A stretch of 64,000 nt of DNA from Enterobacter asburiae. GTDB lineage: Bacteria > Pseudomonadota > Gammaproteobacteria > Enterobacterales > Enterobacteriaceae. Each line of letters begins with the position of its first letter. Position 1 is the stretch's first letter. This document shows, piece by piece, positions 23,898 to 32,059 of the stretch. The position numbers and the translations under genes were made by a program. Below the pieces are notes generated by a model. That model did no database searches. It worked only from the letters and a program-made list of their open reading frames with translations, and was not told the DNA's origin. The stretch spans positions 4,402,001 through 4,466,000 of the forward strand of contig NZ_AP019632.1 of assembly GCF_007035645.1 (NCBI RefSeq). The letters run 5' to 3'.

Positions 23898-24890
23898 TCA
23901 ATTATGCCTGTTGAAAAATTCAACAATGGCGTTGAGCGCGACTGAGCGCATAGCGTCCTTTTCAAAAAGGATCTCATGGAACGCGCCGTTAATGACCAGC
24001 GGTTTACCCCCTTCACAAGGGTGACCGGCTGCAGCGCGCAGTTCACAATAGCGGTCATGCATGCGGTTATCCACCACACGCTCTTCTTCCGCCTGGATCA
24101 GAAGCGTCGGCGTGTCATCATCGCCTACGCCCGCCAGCACCTGCTCACCGGCCAGAATCCCCTCCCGCACCCAGTGCCAGGTCGGGCCGCCGACGCGCAA
24201 GCGCGGTTCATCGGCATAAAAGCGCAGGTTGCGGCGATAACGCTGCCGGCTGTGGGTTAAGACGTTGATGGCGAACGGCAGCGCGCGCCAGCGTCCTGTG
24301 CCAATGGCATAACCTTCACGAATGCGCTGATGGCCCTCAGCCCAGTCAAGAAGATGGCGCACCATCCAGTCAGGAAAACGGATCACGATACCGTACATCG
24401 GCGCGGTGAGCGCAATGGCGTCGCACTGGTGCGCATAACGCTGCAAAAACAGCGTCGAAATGGCGCCGCCCATGGAGTGCGCAAGGATATACCGCTTGCG
24501 CCAGGGGCCGGGCTGAACGTCCTGCTGCCAGAACGCGGCAAAATCGTCGACGTAATCGCTGAAGCGATCGACGTGCCCACGGTGTGTGTCCGGCAGCATA
24601 CGTCCGGACAGCCCCTGTCCACGATGGTCGAGGATCAGGACATCGAACCCCATATGGACCAGGTCATAGGCCAGCTCGGCATATTTAACGTAGCTTTCAA
24701 TACGCCCAGGGCAGACCACTATCACCCGGTCATTTTTTTCATTTCGGAAACGAACGAAACGCACCGGGACGCCCCCGATGCCCGTAAACTCATCTTCCTC
24801 ACGCTGCCGCCAGAAATCGGTCAGCGGCCCCATAGAGAAAGCAGCAAAAGCGTTTTCTCGTGTTTCCCAGTCCTTTTTCTGCTGAAACAT
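23898..24890 (-). CDS. pldB: PldB, lysophospholipase L2
   Basis: Inner-membrane-associated lysophospholipase of the alpha/beta hydrolase fold. The nucleophile elbow is AHSMGGAIST, the catalytic Asp probably lies in LIQAEEERVVDN and the His in NGAFHEILFEKD. The ATG at 24890 reproduces the E. coli start MFQQ; an upstream GTG at 24905 would add five residues. At 330 residues it lacks about ten C-terminal residues of the E. coli protein. The rhtB gene begins divergently 110 bp away. Confidence 0.94.
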   Translation of the reverse strand: MFQQKKDWETRENAFAAFSMGPLTDFWRQREEDEFTGIGGVPVRFVRFRNEKNDRVIVVCPGRIESYVKYAELAYDLVHMGFDVLILDHRGQGLSGRMLPDTHRGHVDRFSDYVDDFAAFWQQDVQPGPWRKRYILAHSMGGAISTLFLQRYAHQCDAIALTAPMYGIVIRFPDWMVRHLLDWAEGHQRIREGYAIGTGRWRALPFAINVLTHSRQRYRRNLRFYADEPRLRVGGPTWHWVREGILAGEQVLAGVGDDDTPTLLIQAEEERVVDNRMHDRYCELRAAAGHPCEGGKPLVINGAFHEILFEKDAMRSVALNAIVEFFNRHN

Positions 24891-25000
24891 TGGGTTTCCA
24901 CTCACGTAATCCAGGGAATATCGTTTTTTTCGTCACCGGTCACAAAATGACTCAATAATAGCGTATTGTGGCATAAAAATAGACGGTTCGGGAGTTTCAA

Positions 25001-25621
25001 ATGACCTTCGAATGGTGGTTCGCCTACCTGCTGACATCCATTATCCTCAGCCTTTCTCCGGGTTCGGGTGCTATTAACACCATGACCACCTCCATCAACC
25101 ACGGCTACCGCGGTGCGGCAGCGTCGATTGCCGGTTTGCAGACCGGGCTGGGCATTCATATTGTGCTGGTCGGGATCGGTCTGGGGACCCTGTTCTCCCG
25201 CTCCGTGCTGGCCTTTGAGGTGCTGAAATGGGCCGGGGCAGCGTATCTGATTTGGCTCGGCATCCAGCAGTGGCGCGCGGCAGGCTCCATCAACCTGAAT
25301 ACGCTGGCTCAGACGCAAAACCGCGGCCATCTGTTTAAGCGTGCGGTGTTCGTCAACCTGACCAACCCGAAGAGCATCGTTTTCCTCGCCGCGCTGTTCC
25401 CGCAGTTTATCGTTCCGCATCAGCCGCAGGTGATGCAATACGTGGTGCTCGGCGCGACCACCATTATCGTCGACATCATCGTGATGATTGGTTACGCGAC
25501 GCTGGCGCAGCGAATTGCGGCATGGATTAAAGGGCCTAAGCAGATGAAGGCCCTGAATAAAGTCTTTGGTTCGCTGTTTATGCTGGTTGGCGCGCTGCTT
25601 GCGTCAGCGCGTCATGCTTAG
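25001..25621 (+). CDS. rhtB: RhtB, homoserine/homoserine lactone exporter
   Basis: LysE/RhtB-family efflux protein for homoserine and homoserine lactone, with about six membrane spans. The family signature [21 protein letters not shown] lies after the first helix, and [20 protein letters not shown] follows. Length is 206 residues, as in E. coli. It is the only rightward gene between metR and yigI, flanked by divergent pldB and convergent rhtC, whose stop codon it overlaps by four bases. This is the same arrangement as in K-12. Confidence 0.96.
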   Translation: MTFEWWFAYLLTSIILSLSPGSGAINTMTTSINHGYRGAAASIAGLQTGLGIHIVLVGIGLGTLFSRSVLAFEVLKWAGAAYLIWLGIQQWRAAGSINLNTLAQTQNRGHLFKRAVFVNLTNPKSIVFLAALFPQFIVPHQPQVMQYVVLGATTIIVDIIVMIGYATLAQRIAAWIKGPKQMKALNKVFGSLFMLVGALLASARHA

Positions 25622-26238
25622 CGAGAAATGATGAGATGAATGCCGAAGCCGGCGAACAGCGCGCCGGCGAAGCCGTCAATCCACTTCGCGATACGCTGGT
25701 AGCCGCGGCGCATTGCCGGTAAGGCGAACAGGCTGGCTACGATGGTAAACCAGGCAAAGGTTTCAACGACGATCAGCAGGAAGATGCCCCAGCGTGCGCC
25801 CGCGCCGACGCTATCGCCGACAAACAGCGAGAACACCGAGCCGAAATAGATAATCGCTTTTGGGTTCGCCAGATTGGTCAGCAGCCCTTTTACAAAGCTG
25901 CGACCGCCCGTAGCCAGCTCGACCTTCGGCTCTTGCGGTTTTTTCTCTTCTTTCTTCAGCGCCCCGCGCAGCATCTGGTAGCCCATCCAGCACAGGTACA
26001 GCCCGCCGCCGACCATAATGATGTTATGCAGCCAGGCCATCTTCGCCAGGATAAGGTTCAGACCGAGCAGCGCAACGGCCGCCCAGACCATAACGCCCAT
26101 GGTGATACCGAGCACGCCCATCATCGCCTCTTTGCGGGAGCGGCTGACGGCCGTTTGTGATACGAAGAAAAAGTCCGGGCCGGGGCTCATCAGCGCAACG
26201 ATGTGCACTAACGCCACGGTGAGAAATAGCATTAACAT
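25618..26238 (-). CDS. rhtC: RhtC, threonine exporter
   Basis: LysE/RhtB-family exporter of L-threonine. The family signature is [21 protein letters not shown], followed by [21 protein letters not shown]. About six membrane helices are visible. Length is 206 residues, as in E. coli. It is paralogous to the convergent neighbour rhtB, with similar size and motif order. It lies 61 bp downstream of recQ on the leftward strand. Confidence 0.96.
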   Translation of the reverse strand: MLMLFLTVALVHIVALMSPGPDFFFVSQTAVSRSRKEAMMGVLGITMGVMVWAAVALLGLNLILAKMAWLHNIIMVGGGLYLCWMGYQMLRGALKKEEKKPQEPKVELATGGRSFVKGLLTNLANPKAIIYFGSVFSLFVGDSVGAGARWGIFLLIVVETFAWFTIVASLFALPAMRRGYQRIAKWIDGFAGALFAGFGIHLIISR

Positions 26239-26299
26239 AATTAGCTCGCGGGGAAATAATGTAGTGAGTCATCATCCTGGCACTTTTTCGCCCAGCTGA

Positions 26300-28129
26300 C
26301 TACTCCTCATCATCACCGTCGGCGTGAGAGCGGATGAGCGCCATAAACTCTTTACCGAAGCGCTCCAGCTTGCGCGTTCCCACGCCGTTGACGCTGAGCA
26401 TCTCGCTGGCGCTGAGCGGCATCTGCTCGGCCATCTCGATCAGCGTCGCGTCGTTGAACACCACGTAAGGCGGGATGTTTTCTTCGTCGGCGATGGCCTT
26501 ACGCAGCTTGCGCAGTTTGGCAAACAGCTTGCGGTCGTAGTTGCCGCCGTAGGATTTCTGCATCACGCGTGGCTTCAGGGCGATGACGCGCGGCACGGCG
26601 AGCTTGAGTTCAACGTCACCGCGCAGGACCGGACGCGCCGCCTCGGTCAGCTGCAGGGCGGAGTGCTGGGCAATGTTCTGCGTGGCGAAGCCGAGGTGGA
26701 TCAGCTGGCGAATGATACTCACCCAGTGCTCGTGGCTCTGCTCCTTGCCAATACCGTAGACCGGCAGCTTGTCGTGGCCCATATCGCGGATACGCTGGTT
26801 ATTGGCGCCGCGCAGCACCTCCACCACGTAGCCCATTCCGAAGCGTTGATTCACACGGTAAATGGTCGAGAGCGCCTTACGCGCGTCCATCAGGCCATCG
26901 TACTGCTTTGGCGGATCGAGGCAGATATCGCAGTTGCCGCACGGCTCCTGGCGCCCTTCACCAAAGTAGTTGAGCAGAACCAGACGACGGCAGGTTTGCG
27001 CTTCGGCAAACGCGCCCATCGCGTTGAGCTTGTGGCGCTCGATATCCTGCAGCTGTCCCTGCGGCTTCTCTTCCAGACAGCGGCGCAGCCACGCCATATC
27101 GGCCGGATCGTAAAACAGCATCGCTTCCGCAGGCAGACCGTCACGCCCGGCGCGGCCGGTTTCCTGATAGTAGGATTCGATATTGCGCGGGATGTCGAAG
27201 TGCACCACAAAGCGCACGTTGGGCTTGTTGATCCCCATCCCAAACGCCACCGTTGCGACCACGATCTGCAGGTCATCGCGCTGGAATTTCTCCTGCACGT
27301 CGGCGCGGATGTGGTTCTCTAACCCGGCGTGATAGGCGGCGGCGCTAAAGCCGCGGTTTTGCAGACGCGCGGCGGTGTCTTCCACCTTCGCACGGCTGTT
27401 ACAGTAGATGATGCCGGACTTGCCGCGCTGCTCCTGGACGTAGCGCAGGAGCTGATCCAGCGGCTTGAATTTTTCCATCAGCATATAGCGGATGTTAGGG
27501 CGGTCGAAGCTGCTGACCTGAATATAGGGGTCGTTCAGCCCGAGCAGACGAACGATGTCCAGACGGGTGGTGTCATCCGCCGTGGCGGTAAGCGCCATAA
27601 ACGGCAGCTCGGGGAAGCGCTGACGCAGCTGGCCGAGGGCCGCGTATTCCGGGCGGAAATCGTGTCCCCACTGGGAAATACAGTGCGCTTCGTCCACCGC
27701 CAGCAGGACCGGGTTCCAGTGCGCCAGGTGGTCGAGGAAGTTATCCAGCATCAGGCGTTCCGGCGCGATATACAGCAGGCGGATCTGCCCGGTACGACAA
27801 CCGGCCATCACCTCTTGCTGCTGCTCCCGGGTTTGGGTCGAGTTGAGACAGGCCGCCGCCACGCCGTTGGCGAGCAGCTGGTCAACCTGGTCTTTCATCA
27901 GAGAAATAAGGGGGGATACCACGACCGTCAGGCCGTTAAGCACCAGCGCGGGCACCTGATAACAGAGGGACTTGCCGCCACCGGTCGGCATCACCACCAG
28001 GCAATCACGACCTTCCAGCACCGTTTCAATGATGGTTTCCTGGCCGGGGCGGAACTGCTGGTAGCCAAAGGTTTCATGCAAAACCTGTTTAGCCAGCGAC
28101 TCCTGATTCAATACTTCCGCCTGCGCCAC
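26300..28129 (-). CDS. recQ: RecQ, ATP-dependent 3'-5' DNA helicase
   Basis: SF2 helicase of the RecF recombination pathway. Walker A is MPTGGGKS (about residues 47-54), the DEAH box is AVDEAHCISQWGHDFRPEY, the zinc-binding cysteines lie in the CRRLVLLNYFGEG to CGNCDIC region, and the HRDC domain is C-terminal. The start is a GTG at 28127-28129 with GGGG five bases upstream, giving 609 residues, the E. coli length. A longer in-frame reading from an ATG at 28192 would add 21 residues not found in E. coli. It lies between rhtC and pldA. Confidence 0.96.
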   Translation of the reverse strand: MAQAEVLNQESLAKQVLHETFGYQQFRPGQETIIETVLEGRDCLVVMPTGGGKSLCYQVPALVLNGLTVVVSPLISLMKDQVDQLLANGVAAACLNSTQTREQQQEVMAGCRTGQIRLLYIAPERLMLDNFLDHLAHWNPVLLAVDEAHCISQWGHDFRPEYAALGQLRQRFPELPFMALTATADDTTRLDIVRLLGLNDPYIQVSSFDRPNIRYMLMEKFKPLDQLLRYVQEQRGKSGIIYCNSRAKVEDTAARLQNRGFSAAAYHAGLENHIRADVQEKFQRDDLQIVVATVAFGMGINKPNVRFVVHFDIPRNIESYYQETGRAGRDGLPAEAMLFYDPADMAWLRRCLEEKPQGQLQDIERHKLNAMGAFAEAQTCRRLVLLNYFGEGRQEPCGNCDICLDPPKQYDGLMDARKALSTIYRVNQRFGMGYVVEVLRGANNQRIRDMGHDKLPVYGIGKEQSHEHWVSIIRQLIHLGFATQNIAQHSALQLTEAARPVLRGDVELKLAVPRVIALKPRVMQKSYGGNYDRKLFAKLRKLRKAIADEENIPPYVVFNDATLIEMAEQMPLSASEMLSVNGVGTRKLERFGKEFMALIRSHADGDDEE

Positions 28130-28219
28130 GTTAACCCCATATGCCAGAAATGAAACAGGCGCTATTTTCAGCGCCTGAGAGAGAAACTTCAACGTTTAAC
28201 GCAAAAACATTCGAACAGC

Positions 28220-29089
28220 CTAGAGAATATCGTTCAGCATCACGCCCACGCCGACGCGGGTCTGGTTGAAGTTGTAATCGATAAGCGACTCGCCGTAACC
28301 GCTGTACACCTGCGTATAGATACGGACATGCTTCGTCATTGGATAGCTTAAGCCCACTTCCGCACCGCCGTAGCCGGTGTTCCAGTTGTACTGGCCTTTG
28401 GCGCTGAGCACGGCATCACCCAACTGATAGCCGACTTTGAGCTGGTAGTAGCCCATATATTTGGTGATATCCGGGTTGTCATCGGTTTCGCCCACCACAT
28501 ACCACGGCTTCACTTCCACCATCCAGTTACCGTTCTGCGCCATCAGACGCGTATAGGCACGGTTCCAACTGCGCGAGGTAGGATCAGAGCGACCGTTGGA
28601 ATCGTGGTTAAAGCCCACTTCGACGTCACGCAGCGTCCAGCCCGCAAACTCATAATCCGTTGCAAAACCGAGGAACAGCTGCGGCTCATAGTTGGTTTCA
28701 CGGAACGGCGAGGACTCTCCGCTGTTAGAGAGCTGCCACCAGGATTTCTGGGTGTAAGACGCCCCGAGCACCGAGTTCGGCCCCAGAATACCGCGCCAGA
28801 ACGGGAACGCCAGGCTGAGCTGGAACTTCACCTCATCTTTACGCGCATTATCAGACCAGTTATAGGAGCTTATCGCCTCTTTGTTAAGATCGCTGGTCTG
28901 GGTGTAAATCACATAGTTGGTGTCATACGGATAGAGCGTGAACGGATTGTCATGCTCCTGAAGAAGGTTCGCGATAATGCTACCGTGAACGGCAGGTTTA
29001 TCATGCACCTCTTTGATCGTTGCTTCCTGCGCATATGCTGTGAGGGGCAGCGCAACCGCCGCCAGTAACCAGGCCAGATACGTCCGCAT
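28220..29089 (-). CDS. pldA: PldA, outer membrane phospholipase A
   Basis: Twelve-stranded outer-membrane beta-barrel phospholipase A that hydrolyses phospholipids misplaced in the outer leaflet; its products signal through YejM/LpxC control in E. coli. The signal peptide MRTYLAWLLAAVALPLTAYA ends at an Ala-Gln cleavage site. The catalytic His-Ser is in FNHDSNGRSD. The product is 289 residues, as in E. coli. The C-terminal strand ends in GVGVMLNDIL. It lies 90 bp before the recQ start on the same strand and is divergent from yigI. Confidence 0.97.
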   Translation of the reverse strand: MRTYLAWLLAAVALPLTAYAQEATIKEVHDKPAVHGSIIANLLQEHDNPFTLYPYDTNYVIYTQTSDLNKEAISSYNWSDNARKDEVKFQLSLAFPFWRGILGPNSVLGASYTQKSWWQLSNSGESSPFRETNYEPQLFLGFATDYEFAGWTLRDVEVGFNHDSNGRSDPTSRSWNRAYTRLMAQNGNWMVEVKPWYVVGETDDNPDITKYMGYYQLKVGYQLGDAVLSAKGQYNWNTGYGGAEVGLSYPMTKHVRIYTQVYSGYGESLIDYNFNQTRVGVGVMLNDIL

Positions 29090-29252
29090 CGGTGGTGTTC
29101 TCCTGCAAAAGAGTAAAATTAGCTGAATAGTTATGTGGCGAACATTCTACAGACTTCTGCGACAACTGCTGCATCCTCGTTTCTGAAAGTGGAATTCCTT
29201 GTTGCCGAGGCATAAAATCAACATTTCGTTAACAATAAGGATGTGATGCCTC

Positions 29253-29720
29253 ATGTCAGCCATGCTTACCGCCGAAGAAGTGTTAAAACTCGTGGGCGAG
29301 ATTTTTGTTTACCATATGCCGTTTAACCGCGCGCTGGGACTGGAGCTGGAGCGTTACGAGAAAGATTTTGCCCAGCTGAGCTTTAACAACCAGCCGATGA
29401 TGGTGGGTAACTGGGCGCAAAGTATTTTGCACGGCGGCGTGATTGCCTCCGCGCTGGACGTGGCGGCAGGTCTGGTCTGCGTGGGCAGCACGCTGACCCG
29501 CCATGACACCATCAACGAAGACGAACTCCGCCAGCGTCTGGCGCGCATGGGCACCATTGATTTGCGCGTCGACTATCTTCGCCCGGGGCGCGGAAATCGC
29601 TTTACCTGTACCAGCAGCCTACTGCGCGCGGGAAATAAAGTTGCCGTGGCACGCGTTGAATTACACAACGAAGAGCAGGTATATATCGCCAGCGCAACCG
29701 CCACTTATATGGTGGGTTGA
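29253..29720 (+). CDS. yigI: YigI, hotdog-fold acyl-CoA thioesterase
   Basis: This 155-residue hotdog-fold protein of the PaaI/YigI thioesterase type has been reported in E. coli as a medium- and long-chain acyl-CoA thioesterase. The hotdog helix segment [17 protein letters not shown] with its active-site region and [13 protein letters not shown] are conserved. It is followed by rarD after 51 bp on the same strand and may be co-transcribed. Confidence 0.93.
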   Translation: MSAMLTAEEVLKLVGEIFVYHMPFNRALGLELERYEKDFAQLSFNNQPMMVGNWAQSILHGGVIASALDVAAGLVCVGSTLTRHDTINEDELRQRLARMGTIDLRVDYLRPGRGNRFTCTSSLLRAGNKVAVARVELHNEEQVYIASATATYMVG

Positions 29721-29771
29721 GGCGGCAAAATCGGGTAAAATTAATTCACTTTTTTGTAACGGATTTTCCCG

Positions 29772-30668
29772 ATGGATGCTAAACAGACGCGGCAGGGCGT
29801 TTTACTCGCCCTTGCCGCTTATTTTATTTGGGGTATCGCCCCGGCGTATTTCAAGCTTATCGCCTACGTTCCGGCCGATGAGATCCTGACTCACCGTGTT
29901 ATCTGGTCATTCTTCTTTATGATTGCGCTGATGAGCCTCAGCCGTCAGTGGTCGGGCGTCAAAACGCTGCTGCAAACCCCGAAAAAGATTTTCCTGCTGG
30001 CGCTCTCCGCGGTGCTGATTGGCGGCAACTGGCTGCTGTTTATCTGGGCGGTGAATAACCATCACATGCTAGAAGCGAGCCTGGGGTACTTCATTAACCC
30101 GCTGGTGAATATCGTGCTGGGGATGATTTTCCTCGGTGAGCGCTTCCGCCGGATGCAGTGGGTGGCGGTGATTCTGGCCTTCTGCGGCGTACTGGTGCAG
30201 CTCTGGACCTTCGGCTCGCTGCCGATTATTGCCCTCGGTCTGGCGTTCAGCTTTGCATTCTACGGCCTGGTGCGTAAGAAGATTGCGGTGGAAGCGCAGA
30301 CGGGGATGCTGTTTGAAACCCTGTGGCTGCTGCCCGTGGCGGCGATTTATCTCTTCGGCATCGCCGACAGCGCCACCAGCCATATGGGCAGCAACCCGTG
30401 GTCGCTGAACCTGATGCTGATGGCGGCGGGCGTGGTGACCACCATTCCACTGCTGTGCTTCACCGGTGCCGCGACGCGTCTGCGTCTCTCCACGCTGGGC
30501 TTCTTCCAGTACATTGGCCCGACGCTGATGTTCCTGTTGGCGGTGGTGTTCTACGGTGAGGTGCCGGGGGCGGATAAGATGGTGACGTTCGCCTTTATCT
30601 GGGTGGCGCTGGCAATCTTTGTTGCGGATGCGATTTATACCCAGCGCAGGGTGCGCAAAGGGTTGTGA
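29772..30668 (+). CDS. rarD: RarD, EamA-family permease
   Basis: Ten-span inner-membrane protein of the drug/metabolite transporter superfamily, named from a chloramphenicol-sensitivity context; its natural substrate is unknown. It has 298 residues (296 in E. coli), with GVLLALAAYFIWGIAPAYFK at the start and FFQYIGPTLMFLLAVVFYGE near the end. In K-12, yigF and yigG separate rarD from corA. Here only 83 bp of inverted repeats lie between the convergent rarD and corA genes. Confidence 0.94.
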   Translation: MDAKQTRQGVLLALAAYFIWGIAPAYFKLIAYVPADEILTHRVIWSFFFMIALMSLSRQWSGVKTLLQTPKKIFLLALSAVLIGGNWLLFIWAVNNHHMLEASLGYFINPLVNIVLGMIFLGERFRRMQWVAVILAFCGVLVQLWTFGSLPIIALGLAFSFAFYGLVRKKIAVEAQTGMLFETLWLLPVAAIYLFGIADSATSHMGSNPWSLNLMLMAAGVVTTIPLLCFTGAATRLRLSTLGFFQYIGPTLMFLLAVVFYGEVPGADKMVTFAFIWVALAIFVADAIYTQRRVRKGL

Positions 30669-30685
30669 TGTTGCCCTCACCCTAA

Positions 30686-30753
30686 CCCTCTCCCACTGGG
30701 AGAGGGAATTCGATCGTAGGGCGGGTTAGCGAAGCGCCACCCGCCAGATTTTT
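30686..30753. repeat. Two inverted repeats between rarD and corA
   Basis: The first stem is CCCTCTCCC (30686-30694) with GGGAGAGGG (30698-30706), within the familiar enterobacterial motif CCCTCACCCTAACCCTCTCC. The second is GGCGGGT (30720-30726) with ACCCGCC (30739-30745), followed by ATTTTTA. Together they probably end rarD transcription on the plus strand. The second stem has the better T-tract. Confidence 0.65.
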
Positions 30754-31702
30754 ACAGCCAGTTCCGGCGCTTAAAGTACAGATACGGCGCCAGCCCCGCG
30801 AGGATCATGAAGATAATCGCCCCCGGGTAGCCAAAGCTCCACTTCAGCTCCGGCATAAACTCAAAGTTCATCCCGTAGCTGGACGCCACCAGCGTCGGCG
30901 GCAGGAACACCACGGACACCACCGAGAAGATCTTGATGATGCGGTTCTGCTCGATGTTGATAAAGCCCATCGCCGCCTGCATCAGGAAGTTCACCTTCTG
31001 GAACAGGGATTCGTTGTGCGGCAGCAGGGATTCGATATCGCGTAAGATCTCACGCGCCTGCTCCAGCTGACCGCCCGGCAGACGCGCCTTGCGCACCAGG
31101 AAGTTCAGCGCGCGCTGCGTATCCATCAGACACAAGCGCACCTTCCAGCCGATATCTTCCAGCTCCGCCAGCGTGGAGAGCGCTTCGTCGTACTCATCGC
31201 CCTGATGGCCTTCCATGATCACGCGGCTCAGCTTTTCCAGATCGCTGTAGATGTTTTCAATTTCGTCCGCCAGCTGTTCAATTTTGGTCTCGAACAGATC
31301 GAGCAGCAGCTCGTAAGCGTTACCGTCCACCATTGCCTGGCTGCGGGCGCGCATGCGGTAGAGACGGAATGCCGGCAGCTCGCGCTCGCGCAGGGTAAAC
31401 AGACGGCCGTCGCGAATGGTAAACGCCACGGTGGAGTTACCCGCGTGGTCTTCCGCATCTTCAAAGAAGAAGAAGGAGTGAATATGCAGACCGTCTTCGT
31501 CTTCAAAAAAACGCGCGGATGCTTCGATGTCTTCCAGTTCCGGGCGGGTTGCCAGGCTTTGCCCCAGTTCAGATTGTACGCGAAGGCGTTCATCGTCGTC
31601 CGGCTCGACCAGATCCACCCATACGGCATCAATGAGGGGCTGTGACTCTTCGGCTTCAAGCCGAGTCAGTCGGTTATTTTCGAGTTGAAATGCGCTCAAC
31701 AT
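30752..31702 (-). CDS. corA: CorA, magnesium/cobalt transporter
   Basis: Pentameric inner-membrane channel that is the main Mg2+ uptake route and also takes Co2+ and Ni2+. A large cytosolic domain is followed by two C-terminal helices, with the signature YGMN at the end of the first ([11 protein letters not shown]). The start at 31702 gives 316 residues and [10 protein letters not shown], as in E. coli; an upstream ATG adding 16 residues is unlikely. A leader of about 234 nt with a short leader peptide precedes it, resembling the Rho-controlled corL-corA leader of Salmonella. Confidence 0.98.
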   Translation of the reverse strand: MLSAFQLENNRLTRLEAEESQPLIDAVWVDLVEPDDDERLRVQSELGQSLATRPELEDIEASARFFEDEDGLHIHSFFFFEDAEDHAGNSTVAFTIRDGRLFTLRERELPAFRLYRMRARSQAMVDGNAYELLLDLFETKIEQLADEIENIYSDLEKLSRVIMEGHQGDEYDEALSTLAELEDIGWKVRLCLMDTQRALNFLVRKARLPGGQLEQAREILRDIESLLPHNESLFQKVNFLMQAAMGFINIEQNRIIKIFSVVSVVFLPPTLVASSYGMNFEFMPELKWSFGYPGAIIFMILAGLAPYLYFKRRNWL

Positions 31703-31825
31703 GACCGGGACTCCCAATGCAAAAAATATCGGACAGTTCGGTGGGCACACAGAAACAAATTGGGTTTCAGACCATTAAACAGCCTGACTCAGCGCGACGG
31801 GAATAATGCAGGTCGCTGACAACCA

Positions 31826-31857
31826 CTAAGGCCATCAGCAAGAGGAGATAGCCTTAG
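31826..31857 (-). promoter_or_regulatory. corA leader hairpin overlapping corL stop
   Basis: In the leftward RNA, CTAAGGC (31857-31851) can pair with GCCTTAG (31832-31826). The stem includes the corL stop codon, so ribosomes finishing corL would melt or mask it. This fits a translation-dependent switch upstream of corA. Function is inferred from the Salmonella corA leader. Confidence 0.6.
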
Positions 31858-31910
31858 GAGTTGTTCCTGGATGACAGGGAATTGAGCCAGTATCTACTGG
31901 GTGTGTCCAA
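31854..31910 (-). CDS. corL: CorL-like leader peptide of corA (TTG start)
   Basis: An 18-codon frame (MDTPSRYWLNSLSSRNNS if TTG is read as Met) begins at a TTG and is preceded by AAGAGGA at a good ribosome-site distance. It lies 26 nt after the predicted transcription start and 151 nt before corA. In Salmonella, translation of a comparably short corL frame decides whether Rho stops transcription before corA. The position, ribosome site and stop-overlapping hairpin support the same role here. I do not remember the Salmonella peptide sequence well enough to compare residues. Confidence 0.65.
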   Translation of the reverse strand: MDTPSRYWLNSLSSRNNS

Positions 31911-31942
31911 GGCGAATGTCCTCTTAGCGTAATCGTGCGCGC

Positions 31943-31972
31943 ATGTTACGCCAGCTATAACTGTGGCGTCAA
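31943..31972 (-). promoter_or_regulatory. corA promoter
   Basis: Minus strand TTGACG (31972-31967), an 18-bp spacer and TAACAT (31948-31943). The predicted start is near 31936, producing a leader of about 234 nt. It lies just downstream of uvrD, so uvrD and corA are separately controlled. Confidence 0.7.
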
Positions 31973-32059
31973 CACGCAACGGAACGCTGAAGGGCATTAA
32001 TTGACCTTCGCTGTATAAGGCTAGCAGATTATTACAAAATAATGATATTTTTCTGAATG

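Noticed and set aside
24902..25438. 178-codon frame opposite rhtB, reading toward pldB
   Set aside because: It lacks a ribosome site and known family features; the plus strand encodes complete RhtB.
26300..28192. RecQ with an ATG start at 28192
   Set aside because: It would add 21 non-homologous residues; the GTG at 28129 has a good ribosome site and gives the E. coli length.
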